A stretch of DNA of 10,498 nt, taken from positions 1 through 10,498 of the forward strand of contig CAIMKO010000100.1 in assembly GCA_903841915.1 (NCBI GenBank), given 5' to 3'. Source of the DNA: an uncultured Chitinophagaceae bacterium (GTDB lineage Bacteria; Bacteroidota; Bacteroidia; Chitinophagales; Chitinophagaceae). This document shows, piece by piece, positions 1 through 6,010 of this stretch. Both the position numbers and the translations under genes were made by a program. The notes beneath the pieces are model-generated. The model searched no databases, was not told the DNA's origin, and saw nothing but the letters and a program-made list of their open reading frames with translations. Position 1 is the first letter of the stretch; every line of letters begins with the position of its first letter.

Positions 1-115
1 CTTTGTCAAGCCAAATTTTCAGGATTATCCCTAATTGATTTGCTCTTTTGACCAGCCTGTCATAAGCGGCGGCAAAGATGCGGCAAGTTTCCGATACAGT
101 GTGCCAAAATTTCAT
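1..115 (-). CDS. possible 5' end of an unrecognised divergent gene (partial)
   Basis: Reading the minus strand from an ATG at 115-113, 38 codons stay open to the window edge, starting MKFWHTVSETCRIF and continuing through AAAYDRLVKRANQLG. All three plus-strand frames here contain stops, so if anything is coded before nusB it is on this strand. The gene would be divergent from nusB with an 80-base gap between the two starts. I recognise no family in 38 residues and see no TAnnTTTG box on the minus strand upstream of it. An open stretch this short can occur by chance, so this is a tentative call. Confidence 0.28.
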   Translation of the reverse strand, partial: MKFWHTVSETCRIFAAAYDRLVKRANQLGIILKIWLDK

Positions 116-140
116 TATATCGCCGAAACAATGATTTCAT

Positions 141-171
141 TTTGAGGCACAACCTTAATCTGCTACATTTG
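141..171 (+). promoter_or_regulatory. Bacteroidota-type promoter of the nusB operon
   Basis: TTTG at 141-144 and TACATTTG at 164-171 are separated by exactly 19 bases. This matches the known Bacteroidota sigma-A consensus (TTTG near -33, TAnnTTTG near -7). Transcription would start around 176-179, giving a leader of about 17-20 bases before the ATG at 196. The promoter lies inside the extended reading frame that could begin with TTG at 142, so it also argues against that upstream start. Confidence 0.72.
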
Positions 172-195
172 CTGCCTCAAATAAGTTCTTATTTA

Positions 196-1128
196 ATGAT
201 CAGCAGAAGAAATATCCGTGTCAAAGTAATGCAGCTGTTGTATATCATCGAAACGGTTCATGATCAGCAGGCATTCAAGAACCCGGTCAATGAATTACAG
301 AAGCAGATAGACCAAAGCAAAGCATTATTCGTTTATTTAATTTATTTCCTTACTGAAGTTGCCCGTTATGCGGAAACCGATTCTATTCATAGGGCTTCCA
401 AAAATATCACCTCACACGACGATCTGAACGTAAATACCAAAATTGCAGGGAACCAGTTCTTATGGGAGATCATTGAATCCCCCTCTTTCAAAAAGGCATT
501 AGAAACGGAAAAACCGCAGTTATTGATCGACAGAGACCTGTTGCGTAAAATATATAACGCATTGGTTGAAACTGATCAATATAAAACCTATGTGACAGAG
601 GCTAGCAGAGAAAAGAAAAAAGAGAAGGAGATCCTGCAACTCATCTTTACGGATCTCATGTTGCCGAATGAATTGTTTGAATCTCATATTGAAGAACTAT
701 TTTCTAACTGGGATGATGACGGAGAAATGATGAGTCAGTTGGTACTCAACTTTTTGCAAAAGCCTGCCGCCTATAATCTGCAGGAGATCATCTCATCTGA
801 TAAATGGCTATTTGCAAAAACCTTATTGACCACAGTCATTGATAAGAAAGAATATACCCTGGAACTGATCAAACCCAAATTAAAGAACTGGGATGCAGAC
901 CGTATCGCATTGCTAGACATGGTCATCATCAATATGGGTATTTGCGAATTGCTGTATTTCGAGACCATTCCTACAAAAGTTACCATCAATGAATATATTG
1001 ATCTGGCAAAGGATTACAGCACCGAACAGAGCGGACAATTCATCAATGGGATACTCGATAATATTCACAAAGAATTAATGTCGGAAGGAAAGATTCAAAA
1101 AATAGATTTTAAACAAAAGGCTCATTAG
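196..1128 (+). CDS. nusB: transcription antitermination factor NusB (long Bacteroidota form)
   Basis: NusB binds boxA RNA with NusE/S10 and supports antitermination, chiefly of rRNA operons, in the cytoplasm. The product is 310 residues. Residues 1-16 (MISRRNIRVKVMQLLY) match the first NusB helix, which normally reads RRxAR..A.Q.LY. The C-terminal 130 or so residues carry the rest of the fold: WDADRIALLDMVIINMGICELL, then IPTKVTINEYIDLAKDYS and QFINGILDNI. E. coli NusB has about 139 residues, so about 150 extra residues sit between helix 1 and the rest; this long form is, to my knowledge, usual in Bacteroidota. I chose ATG 196 over TTG 142 because the protein then starts on the conserved motif and the promoter lies just upstream. 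It is first in an operon with the DUF1573 lipoprotein (20-base gap) and yajC. Confidence 0.93.
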   Translation: MISRRNIRVKVMQLLYIIETVHDQQAFKNPVNELQKQIDQSKALFVYLIYFLTEVARYAETDSIHRASKNITSHDDLNVNTKIAGNQFLWEIIESPSFKKALETEKPQLLIDRDLLRKIYNALVETDQYKTYVTEASREKKKEKEILQLIFTDLMLPNELFESHIEELFSNWDDDGEMMSQLVLNFLQKPAAYNLQEIISSDKWLFAKTLLTTVIDKKEYTLELIKPKLKNWDADRIALLDMVIINMGICELLYFETIPTKVTINEYIDLAKDYSTEQSGQFINGILDNIHKELMSEGKIQKIDFKQKAH

Positions 1129-1148
1129 ATTTGCAAAAAAATACAGCT

Positions 1149-1634
1149 ATGAAATATCTTTTCATTTCAATGTTGGTCGCTGTTTCGCTATTCTCCTGCA
1201 AGAATAAAAGTGAAAGAGAAATAGAAGCCAATCAAAAAGTTGCAGCAGACAGCAGCAATTATACTTCTGTGAAATGGATCGATTCGATTGTGAAATTTGG
1301 AACGATCAATAAAGGGGATAAGATCGATATTAAATTTAGATGCAGAAATTCCGGCGACAAGCCTTTGGTTCTGGTAAATGTTAGACCCGGCTGTGGCTGT
1401 ACCGTTGCTGATTATACCAAAGAACCTATTGCGCCGGGTGCAGAAGGATTAGTAACAGCTTCTTTCGACAGTAAAAAAGTGGGTACCAGTGGCGATGTAA
1501 GAAAAACAATTATTGTAAACACCAATACAAAAAACGGCACGGAACATTATCTTTATTTCGAAGGTTCTATCAATGGAGGCGGTACAAATGATAAAGTTGT
1601 GGAGCCGCATCCCATTCCCGAAACAAAAAAATAA
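1149..1634 (+). CDS. DUF1573 domain lipoprotein
   Basis: This 161-residue protein starts with a lipoprotein signal peptide: MKY, a hydrophobic run, and the lipobox LFSC with the lipidated cysteine at residue 17. It is therefore likely anchored in the cell envelope. Residues about 48-140 form a DUF1573 domain, an Ig-like beta-sandwich: FGTINKGD, then FRCRNSGDKPLVLVNVRPGC and GCTVADYT with the hallmark CGC (Cys82, Cys84), then APGAEGLVTASFDS. The biochemical role of DUF1573 proteins is not established. I chose ATG 1149 because it begins a proper signal peptide; the frame extends 6 codons upstream to a TTG at 1131. It lies between nusB and yajC with gaps of 20 and 23 bases, an order recurrent in Bacteroidota. 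The tail is polar and Pro/Glu-rich. Confidence 0.88.
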   Translation: MKYLFISMLVAVSLFSCKNKSEREIEANQKVAADSSNYTSVKWIDSIVKFGTINKGDKIDIKFRCRNSGDKPLVLVNVRPGCGCTVADYTKEPIAPGAEGLVTASFDSKKVGTSGDVRKTIIVNTNTKNGTEHYLYFEGSINGGGTNDKVVEPHPIPETKK

Positions 1635-1657
1635 TTAAAAACTAAAAACAAAAACAA

Positions 1658-1999
1658 ATGTTGCATTCAATCTTATTAATGGGTAACCCACAACAGCAAG
1701 GTGGTGGCGGAGGAACAGTTCAGTTATTGTTAATGGGTGGTATTATAGTAGTGTTCTGGTTCTTTATGATCCGCCCACAGGCAAAAAAAGCTAAAGAACA
1801 AAAGAAGTTCATTGATAATTTACAGAAAGGCGATAAGATCGTTACCATTGCAGGCATTCATGCAACAGTGAATAAAGTGAATGAAGACGGCACTTTACAG
1901 ATCGAAGTAAATCCGGGTTCTTATCTCAAGATAGAAAAATCTGCTATTAGCCAGGATTGGTCTGCTGCCATTAATAAACCGGTAGTACCTGCAAAATAA
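1658..1999 (+). CDS. yajC: preprotein translocase subunit YajC
   Basis: YajC is a small single-pass inner-membrane protein that associates with SecDF and the SecYEG translocon. The 113-residue product has a short Gly/Gln-rich N-terminus (residues 9-19, PQQQ followed by five Gly), one membrane helix at about 21-38, and then the family signature FMIRPQAKKAKEQKKFIDNL with QKGDKIVTIAGIHATV (residues 36-71), followed by a small beta domain. Length and layout are normal for the family. It ends the nusB operon: an intrinsic terminator begins 42 bases after its stop. The bases just before the start are extremely A-rich and hold one copy of the TAAAAACTAAA repeat (1636-1646). Confidence 0.94.
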   Translation: MLHSILLMGNPQQQGGGGGTVQLLLMGGIIVVFWFFMIRPQAKKAKEQKKFIDNLQKGDKIVTIAGIHATVNKVNEDGTLQIEVNPGSYLKIEKSAISQDWSAAINKPVVPAK

Positions 2000-2006
2000 A
2001 GCGAGG

Positions 2007-2224
2007 TAAAAACTAAAAAAAGAAAATCTAAAAACTAAATAGACCCGAGTGAATATTCTCTCGGGTCTTTCTTTTTAGTACCCGCCTTTAGTTTTTCTTT
2101 TTTAGTCTTTAGTTTTATACTTTTATTACTTGATTTGATTACATATAAATTATTATGTTAGATTAAATTCAGTTTTCTGAATTATAAACGATTTAGTTTT
2201 TCTTTTTTTAGTGTTTAGTTTTTA
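2007..2224. repeat. A/T-rich TAAAAACTAAA repeats in both orientations around the terminator
   Basis: The motif TAAAAACTAAA occurs at 2007-2017 and 2029-2039 on the plus strand and, exactly inverted, at 2214-2224. Two longer near-identical direct copies of the inverted form lie at 2087-2117 and 2192-2224: TTTAGTTTTTC, a T run, AGT or AGTG, then TTTAGTTTT(T)A. Another plus-strand copy is at 1636-1646, before yajC. The block 2007-2039 is an imperfect reverse complement of both later blocks, so it could form a long weak stem enclosing the terminator. The rest of the gap (about 2118-2191) is plain AT-rich sequence where I see no gene. Function unknown; this may be a short dispersed intergenic repeat or drift in A/T-rich spacer. 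Confidence 0.6.
2041..2075 (+). terminator. intrinsic terminator after yajC
   Basis: A perfect 9-bp inverted repeat, AGACCCGAG at 2041-2049 and CTCGGGTCT at 2060-2068, encloses a 10-base loop that is itself partly self-complementary (GAATATTC). A T-rich run (TTTCTTTTT) starts within the distal arm and continues to 2075. This is a classic Rho-independent terminator and closes the nusB - DUF1573 - yajC transcript, separating it from coaE. Confidence 0.88.
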
Positions 2225-2233
2225 ATAATCATT

Positions 2234-2824
2234 ATGCTAAGAGTTGGATTAACAGGGGGCATTGGCAGTGGTAAAAGCACTGTGGCTGATATTTTCAGGG
2301 TATTGGGTATTCCAGTATTCGATGCCGATGCAGCTACCAGACAATTGATGGAAGCTGATGAATCATTGATCGCATCCATTACAAAAGAATTTGGTGAAGA
2401 AGCCTATTCTAACAAGAAACTCAACAGAAAATATTTGGCATCCATTGTATTTAATGATGTTTATAGATTAGAGAAATTAAATGCCATCACGCATCCTGCA
2501 GTGATCAACGCAGCGCAAGTATGGATGCAGCAACAAAAGACAGCATATGTGATCAAAGAAGCAGCTTTGATGTTTGAATCTGCCTCTGCTGCAGGAGTTG
2601 ATCTGGTGGTTGGCGTATTTGCACCCCAACATATTCGCATCAAAAGAGTGATGGACAGAGATGCTGTTAGCCGTCAAGATGTTTTAGCAAGAATCGATAA
2701 ACAAATCGATGAAGGAATTAAAATGAAGCTATGTGATCATATTTTGGTGAATGATGAGCAACAACTATTAATTCCGCAGGTATTGCATTTGCATGAAAAA
2801 TTTATCGGTCAAGCAAATAAATAA
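2234..2824 (+). CDS. coaE: dephospho-CoA kinase
   Basis: CoaE phosphorylates the 3'-hydroxyl of the ribose of dephospho-CoA with ATP, the last step of coenzyme A synthesis, in the cytoplasm. The 196-residue product has the usual length. The Walker A loop GGIGSGKST is at residues 8-16 (Lys14, Ser15), the substrate-binding FDADAATRQL at 29-38, LNAITHPAV at 82-90, and the lid region RVMDRDAVSRQDVLARIDKQ at 138-157. LCDHILVNDE near the end is also typical. The start ATG 2234 lies directly before the conserved first strand. The gene follows the yajC terminator and must have its own promoter in 2076-2233, but I found no exact TAnnTTTG box there. The cupin gene begins 5 bases after its stop, so the two are probably co-transcribed. 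Confidence 0.95.
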   Translation: MLRVGLTGGIGSGKSTVADIFRVLGIPVFDADAATRQLMEADESLIASITKEFGEEAYSNKKLNRKYLASIVFNDVYRLEKLNAITHPAVINAAQVWMQQQKTAYVIKEAALMFESASAAGVDLVVGVFAPQHIRIKRVMDRDAVSRQDVLARIDKQIDEGIKMKLCDHILVNDEQQLLIPQVLHLHEKFIGQANK

Positions 2825-2828
2825 GGCT

Positions 2829-3194
2829 ATGAATGTTGAAAAGGTCAATCTATTTGATAAGTTCTCCAAATTTACAGATCATTTCTCTCCAAAGATAGTT
2901 GGTGAATTGAACGGACAGCAGGTAAAGCTCGTAAAATTCGCAGGTCCTTTTGTATGGCATCATCATGAATTGGAAGATGAATTATTTTATGTGGTGAAAG
3001 GGAAACTTAAAATGCAATTGCGTGAGAAGACGATTGAAGTTTATCCCGGAGAGTTTGTCATTATTCCGAAGGGGACTGAACATTGTCCTGATGCGGATGA
3101 AGAAGTTTGGGTCTTGCTTTTTGAACCTGCAAGTACTTTAAATACCGGCAATACAGAAAATGAATTCACTAAAAATCATTTACCAATCATATGA
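2829..3194 (+). CDS. small single-domain cupin protein
   Basis: The 121-residue product is almost entirely one cupin beta-barrel. Motif 1, G(X)5HXH(X)4E(X)6G, is complete: Gly39, His44, His46, Glu51, Gly58 (GPFVWHHHELEDELF). Motif 2, G(X)5PXG(X)2H, is also complete: Gly74, Pro80, Gly82, His85. The three His and one Glu that bind a metal in this family are therefore present, suggesting a metal-binding fold. The ending EPASTLNTGNTENE is typical of a widespread subgroup of uncharacterised mini-cupins, whose substrate is unknown. I chose ATG 2829 over the in-frame ATG 2793: 2793 lies inside coaE, and MNVEKVNLFDKF resembles the family's N-terminus. It lies 5 bases after coaE and overlaps the next gene by 4. 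Confidence 0.87.
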   Translation: MNVEKVNLFDKFSKFTDHFSPKIVGELNGQQVKLVKFAGPFVWHHHELEDELFYVVKGKLKMQLREKTIEVYPGEFVIIPKGTEHCPDADEEVWVLLFEPASTLNTGNTENEFTKNHLPII

Positions 3195-3508
3195 TCGCAC
3201 AAACACCCAAACCTCCTTACTATGCAGTGATCTTTACTTCTACAAGGACTGAGATCAATGAAGGATATGCCGGTATGGCTAAACGAATGGCAGAACTGGC
3301 TGCGCAGCAACCCGGTTATTTAGGTTATGAGTCTGCAAGAGACCAAATGGGTATCACTGTTTCTTACTGGTCAAGTTTAGAATCTATCAAAAATTGGAAA
3401 AAGGATACAGCGCATTTACTGGCACAGCAAAAAGGGAAAGAAGAATGGTATGCCCGCTATAAAACGAGAATATGTTTGGTGGAAAGAGATTATGAATTTG
3501 AAAAATGA
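3191..3508 (+). CDS. ABM-domain protein (antibiotic biosynthesis monooxygenase-like)
   Basis: This 105-residue protein fits the ABM superfamily, small dimeric ferredoxin-like proteins. The pattern is YYAVIFTSTRT in the first strand, GYAGMAKRMAELAAQQPGYL in the helix and turn, then YESARDQMGITVSYWSSLES, IKNWKKDTAH and EWYARYKTRICLVERDYEFE. Despite the family name, many members are not involved in antibiotic synthesis; some are cofactor-free monooxygenases acting on quinone-like or aromatic compounds, and many are uncharacterised. The start ATG overlaps the cupin stop (ATGA at 3191-3194), which suggests translational coupling, so the two proteins may be needed together. No convincing terminator follows. 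Confidence 0.82.
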   Translation: MIAQTPKPPYYAVIFTSTRTEINEGYAGMAKRMAELAAQQPGYLGYESARDQMGITVSYWSSLESIKNWKKDTAHLLAQQKGKEEWYARYKTRICLVERDYEFEK

Positions 3509-3582
3509 TGGACTACCTGTAATAAATACCCCTAAAAAACGTTTACGGTATATCTTCATATCAGCTGTAACCTAGAATCTTA

Positions 3583-4344
3583 ATGCAAATTAAAAAAGGC
3601 ACATATCTCTTATTGTTTTGTATCACCACGATTGTGTCCTGTGTAAAATATGCAGATAATCCTGATTCTGGCGCGGGGACCGGTGGAGGAACGGTATCAG
3701 ACACAATTACCAGCATCAAATTCTTTAATGTAGTGGATCAGGGAAAGATCCGGGTTAAACTCAACGGATCCTTTGTTACAGATTCACTGGCGACCTATTT
3801 TCCTTCGGCATATATCACTGCCAAGGCTGACAGTAACAATATTCAACTCTATAAAGTAACCAGCCTTGATACTGTGTTACTCATTAATAATTTTTTATTG
3901 CAAAAGGGAAAAAAGTATTCAGGCTTCATTTATAAACAGGGGTATGACTGGAAAGTGTCTTTTGTGACGGATAATCTAACCGCTCCTGATTCGGGTTATG
4001 CCGGTATCAGGATTTTGGATTTCAGAACACAGGCCATCACCAATTATGTAAGTATCAGGCTATTTTCTTTAGGCTATTTTACTTACGGGGATGTTTCTCC
4101 TTATGTATACAGGCATTTTTTGGACTTTACTAGCTATGATTTTGTAACACAGTTTATTCCTGTCTATTCAAGACCGGATTATAATATTGTGGTGTATAAT
4201 TCCAGCGCTAATCTTTCTTCCAGATCAGGGCTCAACTTGCAGTCAAAAAAATTGTATTCGATCATCTTAATGACTCCGGCATCCATCACCAGTGATACCA
4301 CTGCCAATAAGTATCTGTTTTCCGACGTGCAACAGCATAATTAA
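3583..4344 (+). CDS. DUF4397-like lipoprotein
   Basis: The 253-residue product begins with a lipoprotein signal peptide: MQIKKG, a hydrophobic stretch, and the lipobox IVSC with Cys20. A flexible Gly-rich linker (about 29-37, GAGTGGGTV) follows. From about residue 42, TSIKFFNVVDQGKIRVKLNG, a predicted strand-rich pattern with repeated FxN and LxxGKKYSGFIY elements, and RILDFRTQAI recall DUF4397, a domain common in Bacteroidota envelope lipoproteins of unknown function. The family call is by eye. The gene starts 75 bases after the ABM gene on the same strand; that gap shows no clear terminator or TAnnTTTG box, so read-through from the coaE operon is possible. It looks like a cell-surface protein unrelated to its enzymatic neighbours. 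Confidence 0.68.
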   Translation: MQIKKGTYLLLFCITTIVSCVKYADNPDSGAGTGGGTVSDTITSIKFFNVVDQGKIRVKLNGSFVTDSLATYFPSAYITAKADSNNIQLYKVTSLDTVLLINNFLLQKGKKYSGFIYKQGYDWKVSFVTDNLTAPDSGYAGIRILDFRTQAITNYVSIRLFSLGYFTYGDVSPYVYRHFLDFTSYDFVTQFIPVYSRPDYNIVVYNSSANLSSRSGLNLQSKKLYSIILMTPASITSDTTANKYLFSDVQQHN

Positions 4345-4380
4345 TGTAGATTCTGTAATAAAAGCGAAAAATGGCACTCA

Positions 4381-4577
4381 GACCTGCCTGCCGGTAGGCA
4401 AGTAACACGGATGATATAGATAATCGCCGATATTCTGACTATTTCATGCTGTATTGAATATACAAAACTTTTTTTCACAGAAGGGGCTTCAAAGGAATAC
4501 GATCTACGCAGATATGTGCTGCAAAGCAGCATATCAAATCCGTTAGTATCCGTTTTATTTGTGTCATCAGTGTTCCA
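4381..4577. repeat. degenerate intergenic repeat element with inverted ends
   Basis: The 364-base gap 4345-4708 holds no convincing gene. Part of it looks like a dispersed non-coding repeat. A 16-base palindrome (TGCCTGCC/GGTAGGCA, one G-T pair) is at 4385-4400. AACACGGATGA at 4404-4414 pairs with TCATCAGTGTT at 4564-4574 with one mismatch, giving inverted ends about 170 bases apart. An internal hairpin lies at 4511-4535: GATA and TGCTGC arms around an AAA loop, with a 2-base bulge. ATCCGTT occurs twice, at 4538 and 4548. From memory, CCTGCCTGCCGG-type palindromes and repeated ATCCGTGT strings are common between genes in Bacteroidota genomes; this is recollection, not a search result. The bases 4578-4665 are AT-rich with nothing recognised. 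Confidence 0.55.
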
Positions 4578-4678
4578 TTTCTTTATACTTACTTTCTCCC
4601 AAACTCAGGTTAATTTGAATTGATTTCCACAACTCTCTCACAGTTCCAATTTCATTCGAAAGGCTTTTGCTTTTTAAT

Positions 4679-4686
4679 TACATTTG
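4679..4686 (+). promoter_or_regulatory. -7 promoter element for the aminotransferase gene
   Basis: TACATTTG at 4679-4686 matches the Bacteroidota -7 consensus TAnnTTTG and is the same octamer found before nusB. Transcription would start near 4691-4694, leaving a leader of about 15-18 bases before the ATG at 4709. No TTTG lies about 19 bases upstream; a TTTG at 4666-4669 is too close. The -33 part is therefore weak or absent, so only the -7 box is called. Confidence 0.55.
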
Positions 4687-4708
4687 CACGCATTTTAAAA
4701 TATACATA

Positions 4709-5905
4709 ATGAGCAATCAACTTTCTTCTCTTCTCGACAGGTTCAATGAACCCGAAACCCTTAAAATGGCGCAGCTTGGACGTGAGTTAACTGCCAAAGG
4801 CGTTGATGTAATTAATTTAAGTTTAGGGGAACCTGATTTTGATACACCTCAGCATATTAAAGATGCTGCGATAAAGGCTATAAATGATAACTGGAGTCAT
4901 TATACTCCTGTGTCCGGATTTTTAGATGCCCGAGAAGCTGTTTGTACTAAACTAAAACGTGATAATGATTTAGAATACAAACCTACAAATATTATTTTAT
5001 CAACCGGTGCTAAACAAAGTTTGGCTATGGCTATTTTGGCTATTGTTGATACGAATGAAGAAGTTATCATTCCAACGCCTTATTGGGTTACGTATTCAGA
5101 ATTAGTAAAAATTGCAGGCGGTAAAGTAGTGAGTGTGAGAACAAGTGTAGAGAATGGTTTTAAAATTACTGCTGCAGAATTAACAGCTGCGATCACCCCA
5201 AAAACAAAAATGTTTTTGTTTTCATCTCCATGTAATCCATCGGGTGCAGTGTATAGCAAAGAAGAATTAGTTGCTTTGGCAGAAGTATTCAAACAGCATC
5301 CTGAAATTTATATCATCAGCGATGAAATATATGAATACATTAATTATGTTGGAAAGCATGAAAGTATCGCTCAATTTCCGGAATTAAAAGACAGAGTAAT
5401 TTTAATTAATGGATTGAGTAAAGGTTTTGCTATGACCGGCTGGCGTTTGGGATATATTGCTGCTGATATTGCGATCGTAATAGCTGCGGATAAATTGCAA
5501 GGTCAATTTACAAGTGCCACCTGCTCTATTGCACAAAAAGCAGCAGTGGCAGCACTTACAGGCGATCTAACCCCGTCTATCGAAATGACTGCTGAGTTTA
5601 CACGTCGCAAAAAGTTAACACTTGAATTAGTGAAACAAATTCCCGCATTAAAATGCTTTGAGCCGGAAGGCGCATTTTATGTTTTTCCTGATGTGAGTGC
5701 TTATTTTGGAAAATCTGATGGCGTAAATGATATCAAAAATGCGAATGATTTATGCATGTATCTATTGAATACGGCATTTGTATCAAGTGTGATGGGTGAT
5801 GCATTCGGAGAACCAAATTGTATTCGCTTCTCGTATGCTACCAGTCAGGAAAATATTAAAAAAGCCTGGGCAAGAATTTCAGAAGCATTGGCTAAGCTGA
5901 AATAG
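4709..5905 (+). CDS. class I/II PLP-dependent aminotransferase (aspartate aminotransferase type)
   Basis: This 398-residue cytoplasmic enzyme moves an amino group between an amino acid and a 2-oxo acid using pyridoxal phosphate. Fold-type I residues are present: SLGEPDFDTP (38-47), STGAKQSL (98-105, phosphate-binding loop), Tyr125 in IPTPYWVTY, the CNPSG motif with Asn176, SDEIYE with Asp205 and Tyr208, the PLP lysine Lys238 in GLSKGFAMTGWRLGY, and Arg373 in CIRFSYATS, which holds the substrate carboxylate. The layout resembles the bacterial aspartate (or prephenate) aminotransferases often labelled aspB/aspC; exact substrates cannot be read from sequence. I chose ATG 4709 because MSNQLSSLLDRF fits the family; the frame extends 14 codons to a TTG at 4667, but that would place the -7 box inside the gene. 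It appears monocistronic. Confidence 0.9.
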   Translation: MSNQLSSLLDRFNEPETLKMAQLGRELTAKGVDVINLSLGEPDFDTPQHIKDAAIKAINDNWSHYTPVSGFLDAREAVCTKLKRDNDLEYKPTNIILSTGAKQSLAMAILAIVDTNEEVIIPTPYWVTYSELVKIAGGKVVSVRTSVENGFKITAAELTAAITPKTKMFLFSSPCNPSGAVYSKEELVALAEVFKQHPEIYIISDEIYEYINYVGKHESIAQFPELKDRVILINGLSKGFAMTGWRLGYIAADIAIVIAADKLQGQFTSATCSIAQKAAVAALTGDLTPSIEMTAEFTRRKKLTLELVKQIPALKCFEPEGAFYVFPDVSAYFGKSDGVNDIKNANDLCMYLLNTAFVSSVMGDAFGEPNCIRFSYATSQENIKKAWARISEALAKLK

Positions 5906-5929
5906 ATCTTAATAAAATATTAATCGATA

Positions 5930-5968
5930 AAAGCCTCTGATGTTTCAAATAATATCAGAGGTTTTTTA
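5930..5968. terminator. terminator shared by the convergent aminotransferase and PorP/SprF genes
   Basis: CCTCTGAT at 5934-5941 and ATCAGAGG at 5954-5961 form an 8-bp stem with a 12-base loop. The right arm runs straight into a T run (TTTTTTATTTT) and the left arm is preceded by AAAA. It fits a plus-strand Rho-independent terminator 24 bases after the aminotransferase stop. On the minus strand the tract after the stem is shorter (CTTTTA), so it may also, more weakly, end the porP-like transcript that stops at 6011. Confidence 0.83.
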
Positions 5969-6010
5969 TTTTAAAGAATTGGACTAATAAAATAAATAGA
6001 TTCTCCGCAA

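Noticed and set aside
142..195. TTG-initiated N-terminal extension of NusB
   Set aside because: The 18 added residues do not fit the family, and the promoter with its likely transcription start lies inside or downstream of them.
2076..2233. Exact -7 box for coaE
   Set aside because: Only near matches such as TACTTTTA and the repeated TAGTTTTT are present; in so T-rich a stretch these are not distinguishable from chance.
3509..3582. Terminator or promoter between the ABM gene and the lipoprotein gene
   Set aside because: Only a small imperfect palindrome around AAACGTTT is visible, without a T tract; no TAnnTTTG box is present.
4341..4532. 63-codon minus-strand frame containing the string CLPAGR
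   Set aside because: It lies across the putative intergenic repeat. LPAGR comes from the GC-rich palindrome and appears to be a typical artefact; there is no recognisable domain and no promoter.
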